16,661 nt of DNA, taken from NCBI GenBank assembly GCA_937982425.1, contig CALJLT010000011.1, positions 1 through 16,661 of the forward strand, given 5' to 3'. The stretch comes from an uncultured archaeon (lineage in GTDB: Archaea; Nanobdellota; Nanobdellia; Pacearchaeales; GW2011-AR1). A program made the position numbers and the translations under genes. Below, piece after piece: positions 6,051 to 13,973 of the stretch (positions are counted from its first letter, which is position 1; each line of letters opens with the position of its first letter). The notes under the pieces were generated by a model. That model ran no database searches. It saw only the letters and a list, made by a program, of their open reading frames with translations, and was not told the DNA's origin.

Positions 6051-6776
6051 ATGTTATACTTAATCGGTCTTGGATTAAATGAGAAAGGAATTACTAAAGA
6101 AGGTTTAGATGCTATATCTAAATGTAAAAAAATTTATTTAGAAAATTATACTGTTGATTTTCCTTATACTTTTCACCAGCTTGAAGAAGTAATTGGAAAA
6201 AAAATTATTTTAGCAGATAGAGAAAAAGTTGAAAATCTTAGCATAGTTGATGAAGCTAAAAAATTAAATGTGGCTCTTTTAATCTATGGATCTCCGTTTA
6301 CTGCTACAACTCATATAACTTTGATTAATGAATGTAGAATTTCTGGAATTAAATATAAAATAATTTATAATTCCTCAATACTAGATGCTGTTGCTGAAAC
6401 TGGATTGCAATTATATAAATTTGGAAAAATCACTTCTATGCCTGCCTGGAAAAAATCTTTCGAACCAGATTCATTTATGAAAATTGTTCAACAAAATATG
6501 AGTCAAGAAGCACATTCTTTAATTTTGGTAGATATTGGCTTAAATTTTAAAGACGCCATTCGTCAATTAAAAATTGCAGCTGAAAAAAACGGAATCCCTT
6601 TAAAGAATTTTGTGGTGTGTCAATCACTTGGGACAAAGAACTCAAAAATTTTATATAGGGAATTGGAAGAATTTGAAGGTTATTCTGGAGTTCAAAAACC
6701 ATATTGCATTATTCTTCCTTCTAAATTGCATTTTTTAGAAAAAGAAATCTTAGAATTGTTTAAAAGTAAGAATTAA
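6051..6776 (+). CDS. dphB: Diphthine synthase
   Basis: This 241-residue methyltransferase makes diphthine, adding methyl groups from S-adenosylmethionine to the modified histidine of elongation factor 2 during diphthamide synthesis. Recognisable segments are MLYLIGLGLNEKGITKEGL at the start, YGSPFTATTHITL at 79-91 (the family's GDPMVATTH site, with Asp replaced by Ser), IIYNSSILDAVAETGLQLYKFGKITSMP in the middle, and LVDIG further on. The length is slightly below the family's 250-270. The Asp-to-Ser change lies in a loop near the cofactor site and is worth noting, but the rest of the fold is intact. It starts 25 bases after the PadR operon ends, probably with its own weak promoter. Confidence 0.9.
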   Translation: MLYLIGLGLNEKGITKEGLDAISKCKKIYLENYTVDFPYTFHQLEEVIGKKIILADREKVENLSIVDEAKKLNVALLIYGSPFTATTHITLINECRISGIKYKIIYNSSILDAVAETGLQLYKFGKITSMPAWKKSFEPDSFMKIVQQNMSQEAHSLILVDIGLNFKDAIRQLKIAAEKNGIPLKNFVVCQSLGTKNSKILYRELEEFEGYSGVQKPYCIILPSKLHFLEKEILELFKSKN

Positions 6777-6800
6777 AAACTTAAATTTGTTTCTATATTT

Positions 6801-7922
6801 ATGAATAGATTTAAATTTTTTGGGGGAATTTTAATTGGTTTATCTCTGGGATTTATGTATTCTAATTTTAGAATAACTGGAGCTATAATTGGAGTCAATA
6901 ATTACGCAATCTTTTTAAACCTTTTAACCCTAAATTTTTTTCTTGCAGGAGTTTTATTTTTTATGATAGGAGGACTTGAAAATAAAGTTAAGAGAATTGG
7001 GGAAAAAGCATTTTTAATCGGCTCAAATGCATCGATTAATTTAATTGGAATTGATAAAATAGTTGAGCTTCAAAATTATTTAGATAGTTTGGATTTTTCA
7101 GATACAACTAAAGCAACTGCAACTGCAACTGCCGGAGCGGGATTATATTTTTTAAATAAAAGTGGAGCGATAAATAAAATTTCAAAAAAAGCGAGCCAAA
7201 TTCTTGGTATGCCTAAAAATAAAGTTATGCCCTATATAAAAGCACTTATTGTTTCGGGGGCTTTAACTTATGGAGCTTTTCAGATGACTGATAATATTAA
7301 AGAAATGAGAAAAGATTTTTATCAAAAGGAAATTTCTCAAGATAAAAAAAATTCATTAATAGATAACCATTCAGAGATAAAAGAAGAACCTAAAATATCT
7401 TCCCCTCATTACACTATTAGAGGAAAGTTTGAAAGAACTTACAGATGGGATAAAATTCTAGATGAAAAGGAAGAAAAATATGGCATTCCTAAGGGGCTTT
7501 TGAAAGGACTTGCTATGAGGGAAAGTTATGGTGATCCCTTAAAATTAAATGAAAGAGGAGATGGAGGAGTTGGGCTTTTTCAATTTCAACCAGGAACAGC
7601 AAAACATTATAATCTCTCTATTTATGGAGATTCTGGTCAAACAGGAAAGGATAAAGAACATGGAGAAGAAATGAAAGCATTAGTTTCAAAATACAACTAT
7701 AATTATGCTGTCTTAAGTCAAATTGATGAAAGGTTTAATGTAGAAAAAAGTTCAGATGCTGCTGCAAGATTTTTGGTTGATTTATATAAAAGATATAAAG
7801 ATTGGGATAAGGCCTTATCTGCATATAATAGGGGAACTCCCGCAAAAAATCCCCAATCTACTAATCATGTTAAAAAAGTTTTAGAATATAAAGATTATTA
7901 CAATAAAATGGACAAAAATTAA
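6801..7922 (+). CDS. Membrane-anchored lytic transglycosylase-like (SLT) protein
   Basis: This is a 373-residue protein. The N-terminus has hydrophobic segments at about 8-22 and 36-58, with weaker ones at about 109-118 and 148-162, then a charged linker to about 205. Residues about 215-373 form an SLT-type transglycosylase domain. AMRESYG at 238-244 carries the expected catalytic Glu (E241); GGVGLFQFQPGTAKHY at 255-270 matches the 'GxxGLMQxxPxTA' block; and AAARFLVDLYKRYKDWDKALSAYNRG near the end matches the 'A..YL..L.....W..AL.AYN.G' block. Such enzymes cleave the glycan chain of bacterial peptidoglycan. An archaeon has no peptidoglycan, so the target may be another cell's wall or a different glycan. 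A TATA-like ACTTAAAT lies about 20 bases upstream. Confidence 0.85.
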   Translation: MNRFKFFGGILIGLSLGFMYSNFRITGAIIGVNNYAIFLNLLTLNFFLAGVLFFMIGGLENKVKRIGEKAFLIGSNASINLIGIDKIVELQNYLDSLDFSDTTKATATATAGAGLYFLNKSGAINKISKKASQILGMPKNKVMPYIKALIVSGALTYGAFQMTDNIKEMRKDFYQKEISQDKKNSLIDNHSEIKEEPKISSPHYTIRGKFERTYRWDKILDEKEEKYGIPKGLLKGLAMRESYGDPLKLNERGDGGVGLFQFQPGTAKHYNLSIYGDSGQTGKDKEHGEEMKALVSKYNYNYAVLSQIDERFNVEKSSDAAARFLVDLYKRYKDWDKALSAYNRGTPAKNPQSTNHVKKVLEYKDYYNKMDKN

Positions 7923-7925
7923 AGG

Positions 7926-8132
7926 TTAATCTGATTTTTCAAACATTTTTCTATAAACTTCTTGCTTAACTCTTTCTATGTCATTTCTTGTGACTTTTAA
8001 ATAATTTATCCCATATAAATTACAATAAATTTGATCATTTACAATTGAATTAACTTCTTCTTCTAGTCTTTTTTGCTGAACTGGAGACAAAGATAATTGT
8101 ATTTCCATTCTAGATACAGGTCTGAATTCCAT
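7926..8132 (-). CDS. Small hypothetical protein
   Basis: This is a charged soluble protein of 68 residues, MEFRPVSRMEIQLSLS followed by a mostly helical body (PVQQKRLEEEVNSIVNDQIY, then RNDIERVKQEVYRKMFEKSD). I do not recognise it. The start at 8132 is supported by CTTTAAAT on the minus strand about 25 bases upstream; a second in-frame ATG lies eight codons in. It converges on the SLT gene, with only three bases between the two stops, and lies downstream of trpS on the same strand after a 52-base gap. The size and charge could fit a small nucleic-acid or protein-binding factor, but nothing specific is visible. Confidence 0.6.
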   Translation of the reverse strand: MEFRPVSRMEIQLSLSPVQQKRLEEEVNSIVNDQIYCNLYGINYLKVTRNDIERVKQEVYRKMFEKSD

Positions 8133-8184
8133 ATTTTTTCTAGTAAAAAAGATTATTTAAAGATTAATGTTTTTGAAGATATAT

Positions 8185-9297
8185 TTAAATTTTATACAAA
8201 AAATCCTTGATTTGAGATTTTGCCTTTATTCTTCTTTTTTGATGTTCAGATAAAAATTCATTTATTTTATCAATTAGAATTTTTTTTACTTCTCCTGAAA
8301 GAAGTTTTCCTTGAGAATATTCTTGGTAGATTTTACCTAGTTTTTTATCATCCATTTCTAAATATTTTAACCATTGACAAGCGATATCCACATTAATATC
8401 CCCTCCTTCTTTTCTGTGTTCTTCAATTGTATCTTTACCTCCACTAAAAGCATATTTGTTAATTTTCTTTTTCACTTGTTCGGGAGAATCAGTCATTAAG
8501 ATTGCCTTTTCTGGTTCGCTTGAAGACATTTTACCTCCAATTCCCACAAGTGCAGGCATCATTTTTGCGTGTATTATGGAGGGTTTTTGATGTCCTATTT
8601 TTTCCAAGACATCTCTTGTTAATCTAAAATGCGGATCTTGATCAACTCCCAAAGGAATTAAGCACCTTTCATCTTTTTTGTTTAATATGTTTGGTAAAAA
8701 AACTGGAACTGCTTGCATTGAAGTATAAAATATACTTCCTATGTTATTTTGATCTGTAAAACCGAATGCAGATTTTATAGTCGAAAAATTTATTTTTTTT
8801 GCTACCTTTATTGCTTCAGGATACATTATTCCTGCATGTTTTGTATCTACAATAAAATGTGTTTTTTTTGGATCAAAACCTAAAGCAATTATGTCCAACA
8901 TATTTTCTTCCGTCCATTTTTGTATTTCCTCCCAGGATTTTTCCTTATACAAATATTTTTCGTCGTCTGTAAATTGAAACCAAAGATCTACATTAAACTT
9001 ATCTTGAAACCACTTTACTAATCTCCAAGTTCCTATGTGCCCTAAGTGTATTGGGCCCGAAGGACCAACTCCAGTATAAAGAAAAAATTTTTTTCCCTTT
9101 TCTACATCATCAAGTATTTTATCCAAATCTCTATGTGAGAAGAAAATTTCCCTTGAAATATAAGGGTGAATTTCTCCTGCTGCTTTTTCTAATCTCTTTA
9201 AAAGTTTAGTATCTATTTTCTTTATTCCAAATTCTTTTATAAGTCTTTCATAATCAATATCTCCTTTTACCTCGTAAGGATTCACCTGATTTTCCAT
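8185..9297 (-). CDS. trpS: Tryptophanyl-tRNA synthetase
   Basis: This 370-residue class I synthetase charges tRNA-Trp. It is of the archaeal/eukaryotic type: TGVGPSGPIHLGHIG (about 75-89) holds the HIGH motif as HLGH at 84-87, followed by FQFTDDEKYL. Then come IPLGVDQDPHFRLTRDV (214-230) and GIGGKMSSSEPEKAI, with the KMSKS motif as KMSSS at 256-260. The C-terminal helical anticodon-binding part, from about 285, is complete. The length fits the archaeal enzymes. It is divergent from ileS across an 81-base gap in which each gene has its own TATA-like box, so both synthetase transcripts are probably leaderless. Confidence 0.97.
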   Translation of the reverse strand: MENQVNPYEVKGDIDYERLIKEFGIKKIDTKLLKRLEKAAGEIHPYISREIFFSHRDLDKILDDVEKGKKFFLYTGVGPSGPIHLGHIGTWRLVKWFQDKFNVDLWFQFTDDEKYLYKEKSWEEIQKWTEENMLDIIALGFDPKKTHFIVDTKHAGIMYPEAIKVAKKINFSTIKSAFGFTDQNNIGSIFYTSMQAVPVFLPNILNKKDERCLIPLGVDQDPHFRLTRDVLEKIGHQKPSIIHAKMMPALVGIGGKMSSSEPEKAILMTDSPEQVKKKINKYAFSGGKDTIEEHRKEGGDINVDIACQWLKYLEMDDKKLGKIYQEYSQGKLLSGEVKKILIDKINEFLSEHQKRRIKAKSQIKDFLYKI

Positions 9298-9316
9298 ATT
9301 TTAAGTAAATAATTCT

Positions 9317-9327
9317 AATATTTAAAG
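9317..9327 (-). promoter_or_regulatory. TATA-like box of trpS
   Basis: On the minus strand this reads CTTTAAATATT, centred about 25 bases upstream of the trpS ATG, consistent with a leaderless transcript. Confidence 0.6.
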
Positions 9328-9348
9328 TTGTTGAATTAACAACCGAAA

Positions 9349-9358
9349 TTTTATAAAA
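9349..9358 (+). promoter_or_regulatory. TATA-like box of ileS
   Basis: TTTTATAAAA, a near-ideal archaeal TATA box, is centred 25 bases before the ileS ATG. A C-rich run (CCCCCC) follows it, an unusual base composition in this AT-rich DNA. Confidence 0.7.
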
Positions 9359-9378
9359 CCCCCCTTCCTCTGATTTAT

Positions 9379-12174
9379 ATGGTTTTTGAATTTAAAAAAA
9401 TAGAAGAGCAAGCAAGAAAAGTTTGGGAAGAAAATAAAGAAGAAATAAAATTGGCTATGCAGAATAATCCTAAAAAGAAAATTTTTAGTTTTTTAGAAGG
9501 TCCTCCTACTGCAAATGCCCCCCCTGGATTACATCATTTAGAAGTTAGAACTTTTAAGGATATAATTTGTAAATTTAAATTTATGAAGGGTTTTTCTGTT
9601 CCTAGAAAAGGAGGATGGGATTGCCATGGACTACCTGTAGAGGTTCAAGTTGAAAAACAGCTTGGTCTTAATTCTAAAAAAGATATATTGAATTATGGTC
9701 AAAATAAATTTATAGATAAATGTAGAGAAAGTGTCTTTTCAAATATTGATGAGTGGAATAAATCTACTGAAGAATTAGCATATTGGGTTGATCTTGAAAA
9801 CCCCTATAGAACTTTAGATAATGATTATATTGAAAGCGTTTGGTGGAGTTTAAAAGAACTATATAAGAAAAAATTACTTTACGAAGGGAACAAAGTAGTT
9901 CCATTTTGTCCTAGATGTTCTACTCCTTTATCTAGTCACGAAGTTAGCCAAGGATATAAAGAAGTTAAGGAAAAATCAGTTATAGTTAAATTTCAATTAG
10001 AAGGAGAAAACAAAAAATTATTAGTTTGGACTACGACCCCTTGGACTCTTCCTTCTAATCTTGCCTTAGCAGTGAATCCTAATTTAAATTATTCTGTTAT
10101 TGAGCATGAAGGTGAACTTCTAATACTTACAGAAAGTTTAATTAAAAATTATTTTGAAAATCCAACTATATTAGAAACATTAAAAGGAGAAGAATTAATT
10201 GGAAAAAAATACATCCCTCTTATGTCTTATTTTCAAAATTTAAACGGGGCTTTTAAAATAATAGGGGGAGATTTTGTTACAACTGAAGATGGAACAGGGA
10301 TAGTCCATATGGCTCCTGCATTTGGAGAAGTAGATTATGATGCTTGCAGAGAAAATGAGATTCCTTTTGTAAATCCCATAGATCAATCAGGAAAGTTTAC
10401 TTCAGAAGTATCTGATTTTGAAGGTAAATTTATTAAAGATGCGGATAAAGACATAACTTTAAAACTAAATGAAGAAGGAAAAGTTTTCAAAGTTTTAAAT
10501 TACAAACATGATTATCCTTTTTGTTGGAGATGTGAGTCACCTTTAATGTATTATGCAATAAATTCTTGGTTTGTAAAAACAACTGCTTTTAAAGATAGAA
10601 TGATCGAATTAAATAAAAAAATAAATTGGGTTCCAAAACATATTCAAGAAGGGAGATTTGGAATGTGGCTTGAAAATATTAAAGATTGGAACTTATCTAG
10701 ATTTAAATTTTGGGGGACTCCTCTTCCAATATGGAGATGTGAGTGCGGCAAAGAAAAAATAATTGGATCAATTGAAGAGTTAAAGAAAGAATCAATAAAT
10801 AAATTTGAAAAATATGATTTGCATAGGCCTTGGATAGATGAAATAAAATTAAAATGCGATTGCAATAAAGAAATGATAAGAATTCCAGATGTTATTGATT
10901 GTTGGTATGATTCTGGTTCTGCAACTTTTGCCCAATTTCATTATCCTTTTGAAAATAAAAAAGAGTTTAATAAACGATTTCCTTATCAATTTATTTCAGA
11001 AGCCATAGATCAAACTAGAGGATGGTTTTATACGCTGCATGCTCTTTCCACTATTTTATTTGATGATCTTGCTTACGAAAATGTAATTTGTGCGGGACAT
11101 ATTCTCGATGGTAATGGAGAAAAAATGAGTAAATCTAAGGGGAATATTTTATTTCCAAGAGAAATTTTTGATTCGGTTGGAGTTGATGCAGTTAGATTAC
11201 AGATGTGTATAACTGATCCTGGAAATTCAAAGAGATTTTCATTAGAAATGATAAAAGAAAATGTACTTCCTTTTTTGAATGTTTTATACAATTGTAGAAC
11301 ATATTATCTTCAATTAAAAGATTCAAATTTGAAAAAAAGAATTGAAGATAAATGGATAATTTCTAAATTAGAAGGAGCGATACGTGAATCTGAAGAAGAA
11401 CTAGAAAATTATTCTATTGATAAAGCGCTTCAAAAGATTATAGATTTTGTAATTAATGATTTTTCAAGAACATATATAAGAATTACTCGTGATAGGGAAG
11501 ATAATAAAAAAATTGTTGGAGAAATTCTAGAAAAAGTATCTTTGATGCTTGCTCCATATACTCCCTATATAAGCGAATTTATTTATCAAGAAATTTATCC
11601 TGGAAAATCAGTTCACCTTTCTAATTGGCCTAAACAGAAACCCAAAAGAATTGAAATCGAATTAGAAAATAAATTTCAAACTCTTCTAGAAATAATTGAA
11701 CTTGGACTTAGAGAAAGAGATAAAAATCAAGTAGGATTAAAATGGCCTCTTCAAAAATTAGAAATATTTGCTAAAGATAATTTTGATGATGACTTACAAA
11801 AAATAATAAGAGATCAACTCAATATTAAAGAAATTAATTTTTTTAATGATGAAGAAAAATTACGTATAAATTTAGACTTTAATCAAAGTGAGGAACTTCA
11901 AAATGAAGGATATATGAGAGAATTATCTCGTAAGGTTCAAGCTTATCGTAAGGAAATTGGTCTTGAAAAAAATCAAAAAATTATCTTAATTATTAGCTCG
12001 GATAAATCTTTTTTGAATATTTTAAATTCTCAAAGAAAAGAATTACAAAAAAGAACAAATTCAAAAAAGATTATTTTTAAAAATTTTTCCGAGGGGGGAC
12101 TTAAATTAAAGAACGTTTCGGATTTTAAAATCAAAGACAAAAAAGGTCAATTTTCCGTAGAATTGTTAGACTAA
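9379..12174 (+). CDS. ileS: Isoleucyl-tRNA synthetase
   Basis: This 931-residue class I synthetase charges tRNA-Ile and edits valine. GPPTANAPPGLHHLEVRTFKD at about 41-61 is the HIGH region in the GxHH form of the archaeal/eukaryotic-like clade, followed by RKGGWDCHGLPVE (76-88). The CP1 editing domain is present, with WTTTPWTLPSN at 217-227 and GTGIVHMAPAFGEVDYD further on. Cysteine pairs CPRC (177/180) and CWRC (382/385), plus later CEC and CDC pairs, suggest zinc sites. AIDQTRGWFYT precedes GEKMSKSKGN, with KMSKS at 582-586. The helical anticodon-binding domain starts at about 655. At 931 residues it is shorter than the usual 1,030-1,060; the loss is mainly in the C-terminal region. It is divergent from trpS. 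Confidence 0.97.
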   Translation: MVFEFKKIEEQARKVWEENKEEIKLAMQNNPKKKIFSFLEGPPTANAPPGLHHLEVRTFKDIICKFKFMKGFSVPRKGGWDCHGLPVEVQVEKQLGLNSKKDILNYGQNKFIDKCRESVFSNIDEWNKSTEELAYWVDLENPYRTLDNDYIESVWWSLKELYKKKLLYEGNKVVPFCPRCSTPLSSHEVSQGYKEVKEKSVIVKFQLEGENKKLLVWTTTPWTLPSNLALAVNPNLNYSVIEHEGELLILTESLIKNYFENPTILETLKGEELIGKKYIPLMSYFQNLNGAFKIIGGDFVTTEDGTGIVHMAPAFGEVDYDACRENEIPFVNPIDQSGKFTSEVSDFEGKFIKDADKDITLKLNEEGKVFKVLNYKHDYPFCWRCESPLMYYAINSWFVKTTAFKDRMIELNKKINWVPKHIQEGRFGMWLENIKDWNLSRFKFWGTPLPIWRCECGKEKIIGSIEELKKESINKFEKYDLHRPWIDEIKLKCDCNKEMIRIPDVIDCWYDSGSATFAQFHYPFENKKEFNKRFPYQFISEAIDQTRGWFYTLHALSTILFDDLAYENVICAGHILDGNGEKMSKSKGNILFPREIFDSVGVDAVRLQMCITDPGNSKRFSLEMIKENVLPFLNVLYNCRTYYLQLKDSNLKKRIEDKWIISKLEGAIRESEEELENYSIDKALQKIIDFVINDFSRTYIRITRDREDNKKIVGEILEKVSLMLAPYTPYISEFIYQEIYPGKSVHLSNWPKQKPKRIEIELENKFQTLLEIIELGLRERDKNQVGLKWPLQKLEIFAKDNFDDDLQKIIRDQLNIKEINFFNDEEKLRINLDFNQSEELQNEGYMRELSRKVQAYRKEIGLEKNQKIILIISSDKSFLNILNSQRKELQKRTNSKKIIFKNFSEGGLKLKNVSDFKIKDKKGQFSVELLD

Positions 12175-12191
12175 TAAGGGGTTACATTGAA

Positions 12192-12225
12192 TTAGTACTA
12201 ACGTAGGATAGCAATATTTAAAAAG
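12192..12225 (+). promoter_or_regulatory. Promoter of the TrmB-like gene with palindromic site
   Basis: ATATTTAAAAAG at 12214-12225 is a TATA-like box that would start transcription near 12240, leaving a leader of about 10 bases before ATG 12252. Just upstream, TTAGTACTAA at 12192-12201 is a perfect 10-base palindrome with TACT/AGTA arms. The location fits an operator or activator site, possibly for the TrmB-like protein itself. Confidence 0.45.
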
Positions 12226-12251
12226 GAAAAATACTTACCAATATCAAGAAA

Positions 12252-13058
12252 ATGATAGTTAAAGACGAGTTTTTAGGAAGATTAAGGAAGATATTTGACC
12301 TGAATCTTTATGAAGTTAAAGTTTGGACAGCTCTTCTTTCCAGGGGAACTTCTACTGCTGGAGAGTTATCTACAATCTCTGATGTTCCAAGATCTAGAAC
12401 TTATGATATCTTAGAATCTCTGGAAAAAAAAGGTTTTATAATTATGAAAGTTGGAAAGCCGATTAAATTTGTGGCATTAAAACCTGAAGAAGTTGTTGAA
12501 AGAGTTAAGAAGAATTTGGTTATAGAAGCTAAAGAAAAAACTAAAAGGTTGGAATCTCTTAAAGGAGATGATGTTTTAGAGGAGTTAACAGGTTTATTTA
12601 CTAAAGGTATTAAATTTGTAGAGCCTTCAGACTTATCGGGAAGTTTGAAAGGAAGACAAAATCTTTATAATCACTTGGATATGATGGTTCGTGATGCCGA
12701 AAAAACTATAACAATAGTAACTACAGCAGAGGGATTGAATAGAAAGCTTGAATCTCTTATGCCTAGTTTGGATAAAGTTAAAAAAAGGGGAGTTAAAATT
12801 AGAATTGCTGCTCCTATAGATAAAAATAACATTGAAATTGCTAGGGAGTTAAAAAAAGTTGCTGAAGTTAGAATTCTTGAAAACATTAAAGCTAGATTTA
12901 CGATTATTGATTCTAACCAGTTAATGTTCATGCTTCTTGATGATGAAAAATTCCACCCTAATTACGATGTGGGGGTTTGGATTAATACTGAGTTCTTTGC
13001 TCAAGCATTGGAACAAATGTTTGAATTGGCTTGGAAAGATATGAAACAAGTTAAATAA
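12252..13058 (+). CDS. TrmB-family transcriptional regulator
   Basis: This 268-residue regulator has an N-terminal winged helix (about 8-75: LNLYEVKVWTALLSRGTSTAGELS, then VPRSRTYDILESLEKKGFI), a helical linker (about 80-115) and a C-terminal phospholipase-D-like sensor domain (about 128-268). The HKD-like site is degenerate: KARFTIIDSNQ, where H and K of HxKxxxxD are replaced by K and R, as expected for a ligand-binding rather than a catalytic domain. TrmB proteins are archaeal regulators, several of which sense sugars and control sugar or central carbon metabolism; the ligand here is unknown. It stands alone, converging on lemA. Palindromes with TACT/AGTA arms lie both upstream (12192-12201) and downstream (13100-13111). 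Confidence 0.88.
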   Translation: MIVKDEFLGRLRKIFDLNLYEVKVWTALLSRGTSTAGELSTISDVPRSRTYDILESLEKKGFIIMKVGKPIKFVALKPEEVVERVKKNLVIEAKEKTKRLESLKGDDVLEELTGLFTKGIKFVEPSDLSGSLKGRQNLYNHLDMMVRDAEKTITIVTTAEGLNRKLESLMPSLDKVKKRGVKIRIAAPIDKNNIEIARELKKVAEVRILENIKARFTIIDSNQLMFMLLDDEKFHPNYDVGVWINTEFFAQALEQMFELAWKDMKQVK

Positions 13059-13099
13059 AATCTTTTAAGTCTTTAAGAAATAAATTTATTCATTTTGCG

Positions 13100-13111
13100 A
13101 GTATTAATACT
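13100..13111. repeat. Perfect 12-base palindrome AGTATTAATACT
   Basis: This palindrome lies in the 97-base gap between the convergent ends of the TrmB-like gene and lemA. It is not followed by a T run, so it does not look like a terminator. It shares AGTA/TACT arms with the palindrome upstream of the TrmB-like gene. Its function is unknown. Confidence 0.5.
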
Positions 13112-13155
13112 AAAAATCTATCTTACTATAAAATTATAATCGTTTAAGAAAATAT

Positions 13156-13704
13156 TTAAAAGCTAACTTTTGGAACCGCTCTTTCAACTTCAGCTATCTT
13201 TATGTATTCCTTCTTTTTCTTTCCAAAGATTCCTGCAAAGATAACTCCTGGGAATTTTTCACAAAGAATGTTATAGCTCAAAATTGAGTCATTATAGTTT
13301 TGTCTTGAATAAGCAACTCTATCTTCAGTTGAAGAAAGTTCTCTTTGAAGTTCTAAGAAATTTGTATTTGCTTTCAAATCAGGATAACCTTCTGCTATTG
13401 CGAAGATTGTCTTTAATGCTGATTCAAGTTGATTGTTTGCTTTAACTTTTCCAGGTAAATCTTTTGCTGAAACTAAGGCCTTTCTTGCATCAGTTACGGC
13501 TTTTATTGCTTCCTTTTCATGTTTAGCAAAACCCTTAACTGTTTCTATAAGGTTTGGAATTAAATCCGCTCTTCTTTTCAATTGAACGTCAATTTGGGAT
13601 AAAGAATTATCTATTCTATTTCCTAATACTACAAATCTATTGTAATATCCAAATACGATTAAGAGTAATAGGACTCCTATTGCGATTATAATCCAAATTG
13701 CCAT
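13156..13704 (-). CDS. lemA: LemA family protein
   Basis: This 182-residue protein has one N-terminal membrane helix (about 3-20, IWIIIAIGVLLLLIVFGYY) and a long helical domain with the LemA signatures: YNRFVVLGNRIDNSLSQIDVQLKRRADLIPNLIETVKGFA at about 21-60, FAIAEGYPDLKANTNFLELQRELSSTEDRVAYSRQNYND, and a closing YNILCEKFPGVIFAGIFG. The length is typical. LemA proteins occur widely in bacteria and archaea, usually anchored to the membrane; their activity is unclear. It is divergent from the ferredoxin gene, and a TATA-like box lies between the starts. It converges on the TrmB-like gene. Confidence 0.93.
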   Translation of the reverse strand: MAIWIIIAIGVLLLLIVFGYYNRFVVLGNRIDNSLSQIDVQLKRRADLIPNLIETVKGFAKHEKEAIKAVTDARKALVSAKDLPGKVKANNQLESALKTIFAIAEGYPDLKANTNFLELQRELSSTEDRVAYSRQNYNDSILSYNILCEKFPGVIFAGIFGKKKKEYIKIAEVERAVPKVSF

Positions 13705-13720
13705 ACCTAATATAATAAAA

Positions 13721-13735
13721 ATATATTTATAAATG
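13721..13735. promoter_or_regulatory. Shared bidirectional TATA-like region of lemA and ferredoxin
   Basis: ATATATTTATAAATG contains TTTATAAA about 25 bases before the ferredoxin ATG on the plus strand and an A/T-rich box at about 25 bases from the lemA ATG on the minus strand. One short element appears to serve both divergent, leaderless genes. Confidence 0.5.
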
Positions 13736-13754
13736 TATTTATCTAATGTAAATT

Positions 13755-13922
13755 ATGGTGATAAAAATAAACAACGATTGTATTGGATGTGGAAGTTGTG
13801 CTTCAATTTGTCCTGAAGTTTTTGAGATGAAAGGATCTAAGGCTAGGGTAAAAAAGCAAGCAAAAATTCCTTGTGTTCAAGAAGCAATTGATTCTTGTCC
13901 AGTTAACGCAATTAGTAAGTAG
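13755..13922 (+). CDS. 4Fe-4S ferredoxin (single cluster)
   Basis: This gene encodes 55 residues, starting MVIKINNDCIGCGSCASICP. Four cysteines in CxxCxxCxxxCP (C9, C12, C15, C19) plus C40 and C48 match small monocluster ferredoxins such as that of Desulfovibrio gigas. C9, C12, C15 and C48 would bind the cluster, and C19 with C40 can form the known disulfide. The segments EVFEM and CVQEAIDSCPVNAI are also typical. It is a soluble one-electron carrier for redox enzymes; no partner oxidoreductase is next to it. The start is supported by TTTATAAA 25 bases upstream. It is divergent from lemA, and the PEP-synthase-like gene follows after 51 bases with its own TATA-like box. Confidence 0.93.
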   Translation: MVIKINNDCIGCGSCASICPEVFEMKGSKARVKKQAKIPCVQEAIDSCPVNAISK

Positions 13923-13942
13923 AAAATAAGTTTTAATACAAA

Positions 13943-13953
13943 ACTTTATTAAC
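13943..13953 (+). promoter_or_regulatory. TATA-like box of the PEP-synthase-like gene
   Basis: ACTTTATTAAC lies 21-31 bases before ATG 13974, consistent with a leaderless transcript separate from the ferredoxin. Confidence 0.45.
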
Positions 13954-13973
13954 TTTTTTTAGTTGATAGTTTC

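Noticed and set aside
7110..7134. Short ACTGCA-type tandem repeat
   Set aside because: It encodes a Thr-Ala stretch inside the SLT protein and has only a few imperfect copies; no sign of an array or CRISPR.
10644..11291. Two minus-strand open frames (10644-10865 and 11073-11291)
   Set aside because: Both are antisense to ileS and show no motif or promoter.
12671..12931. Minus-strand open frame of 86 codons
   Set aside because: Antisense to the TrmB-like gene; the hydrophobic look comes from the complement of its codons.
13100..13111. Palindrome as a hairpin terminator
   Set aside because: Six A/T-rich pairs with no loop and no following T run; it does not look like a terminator.
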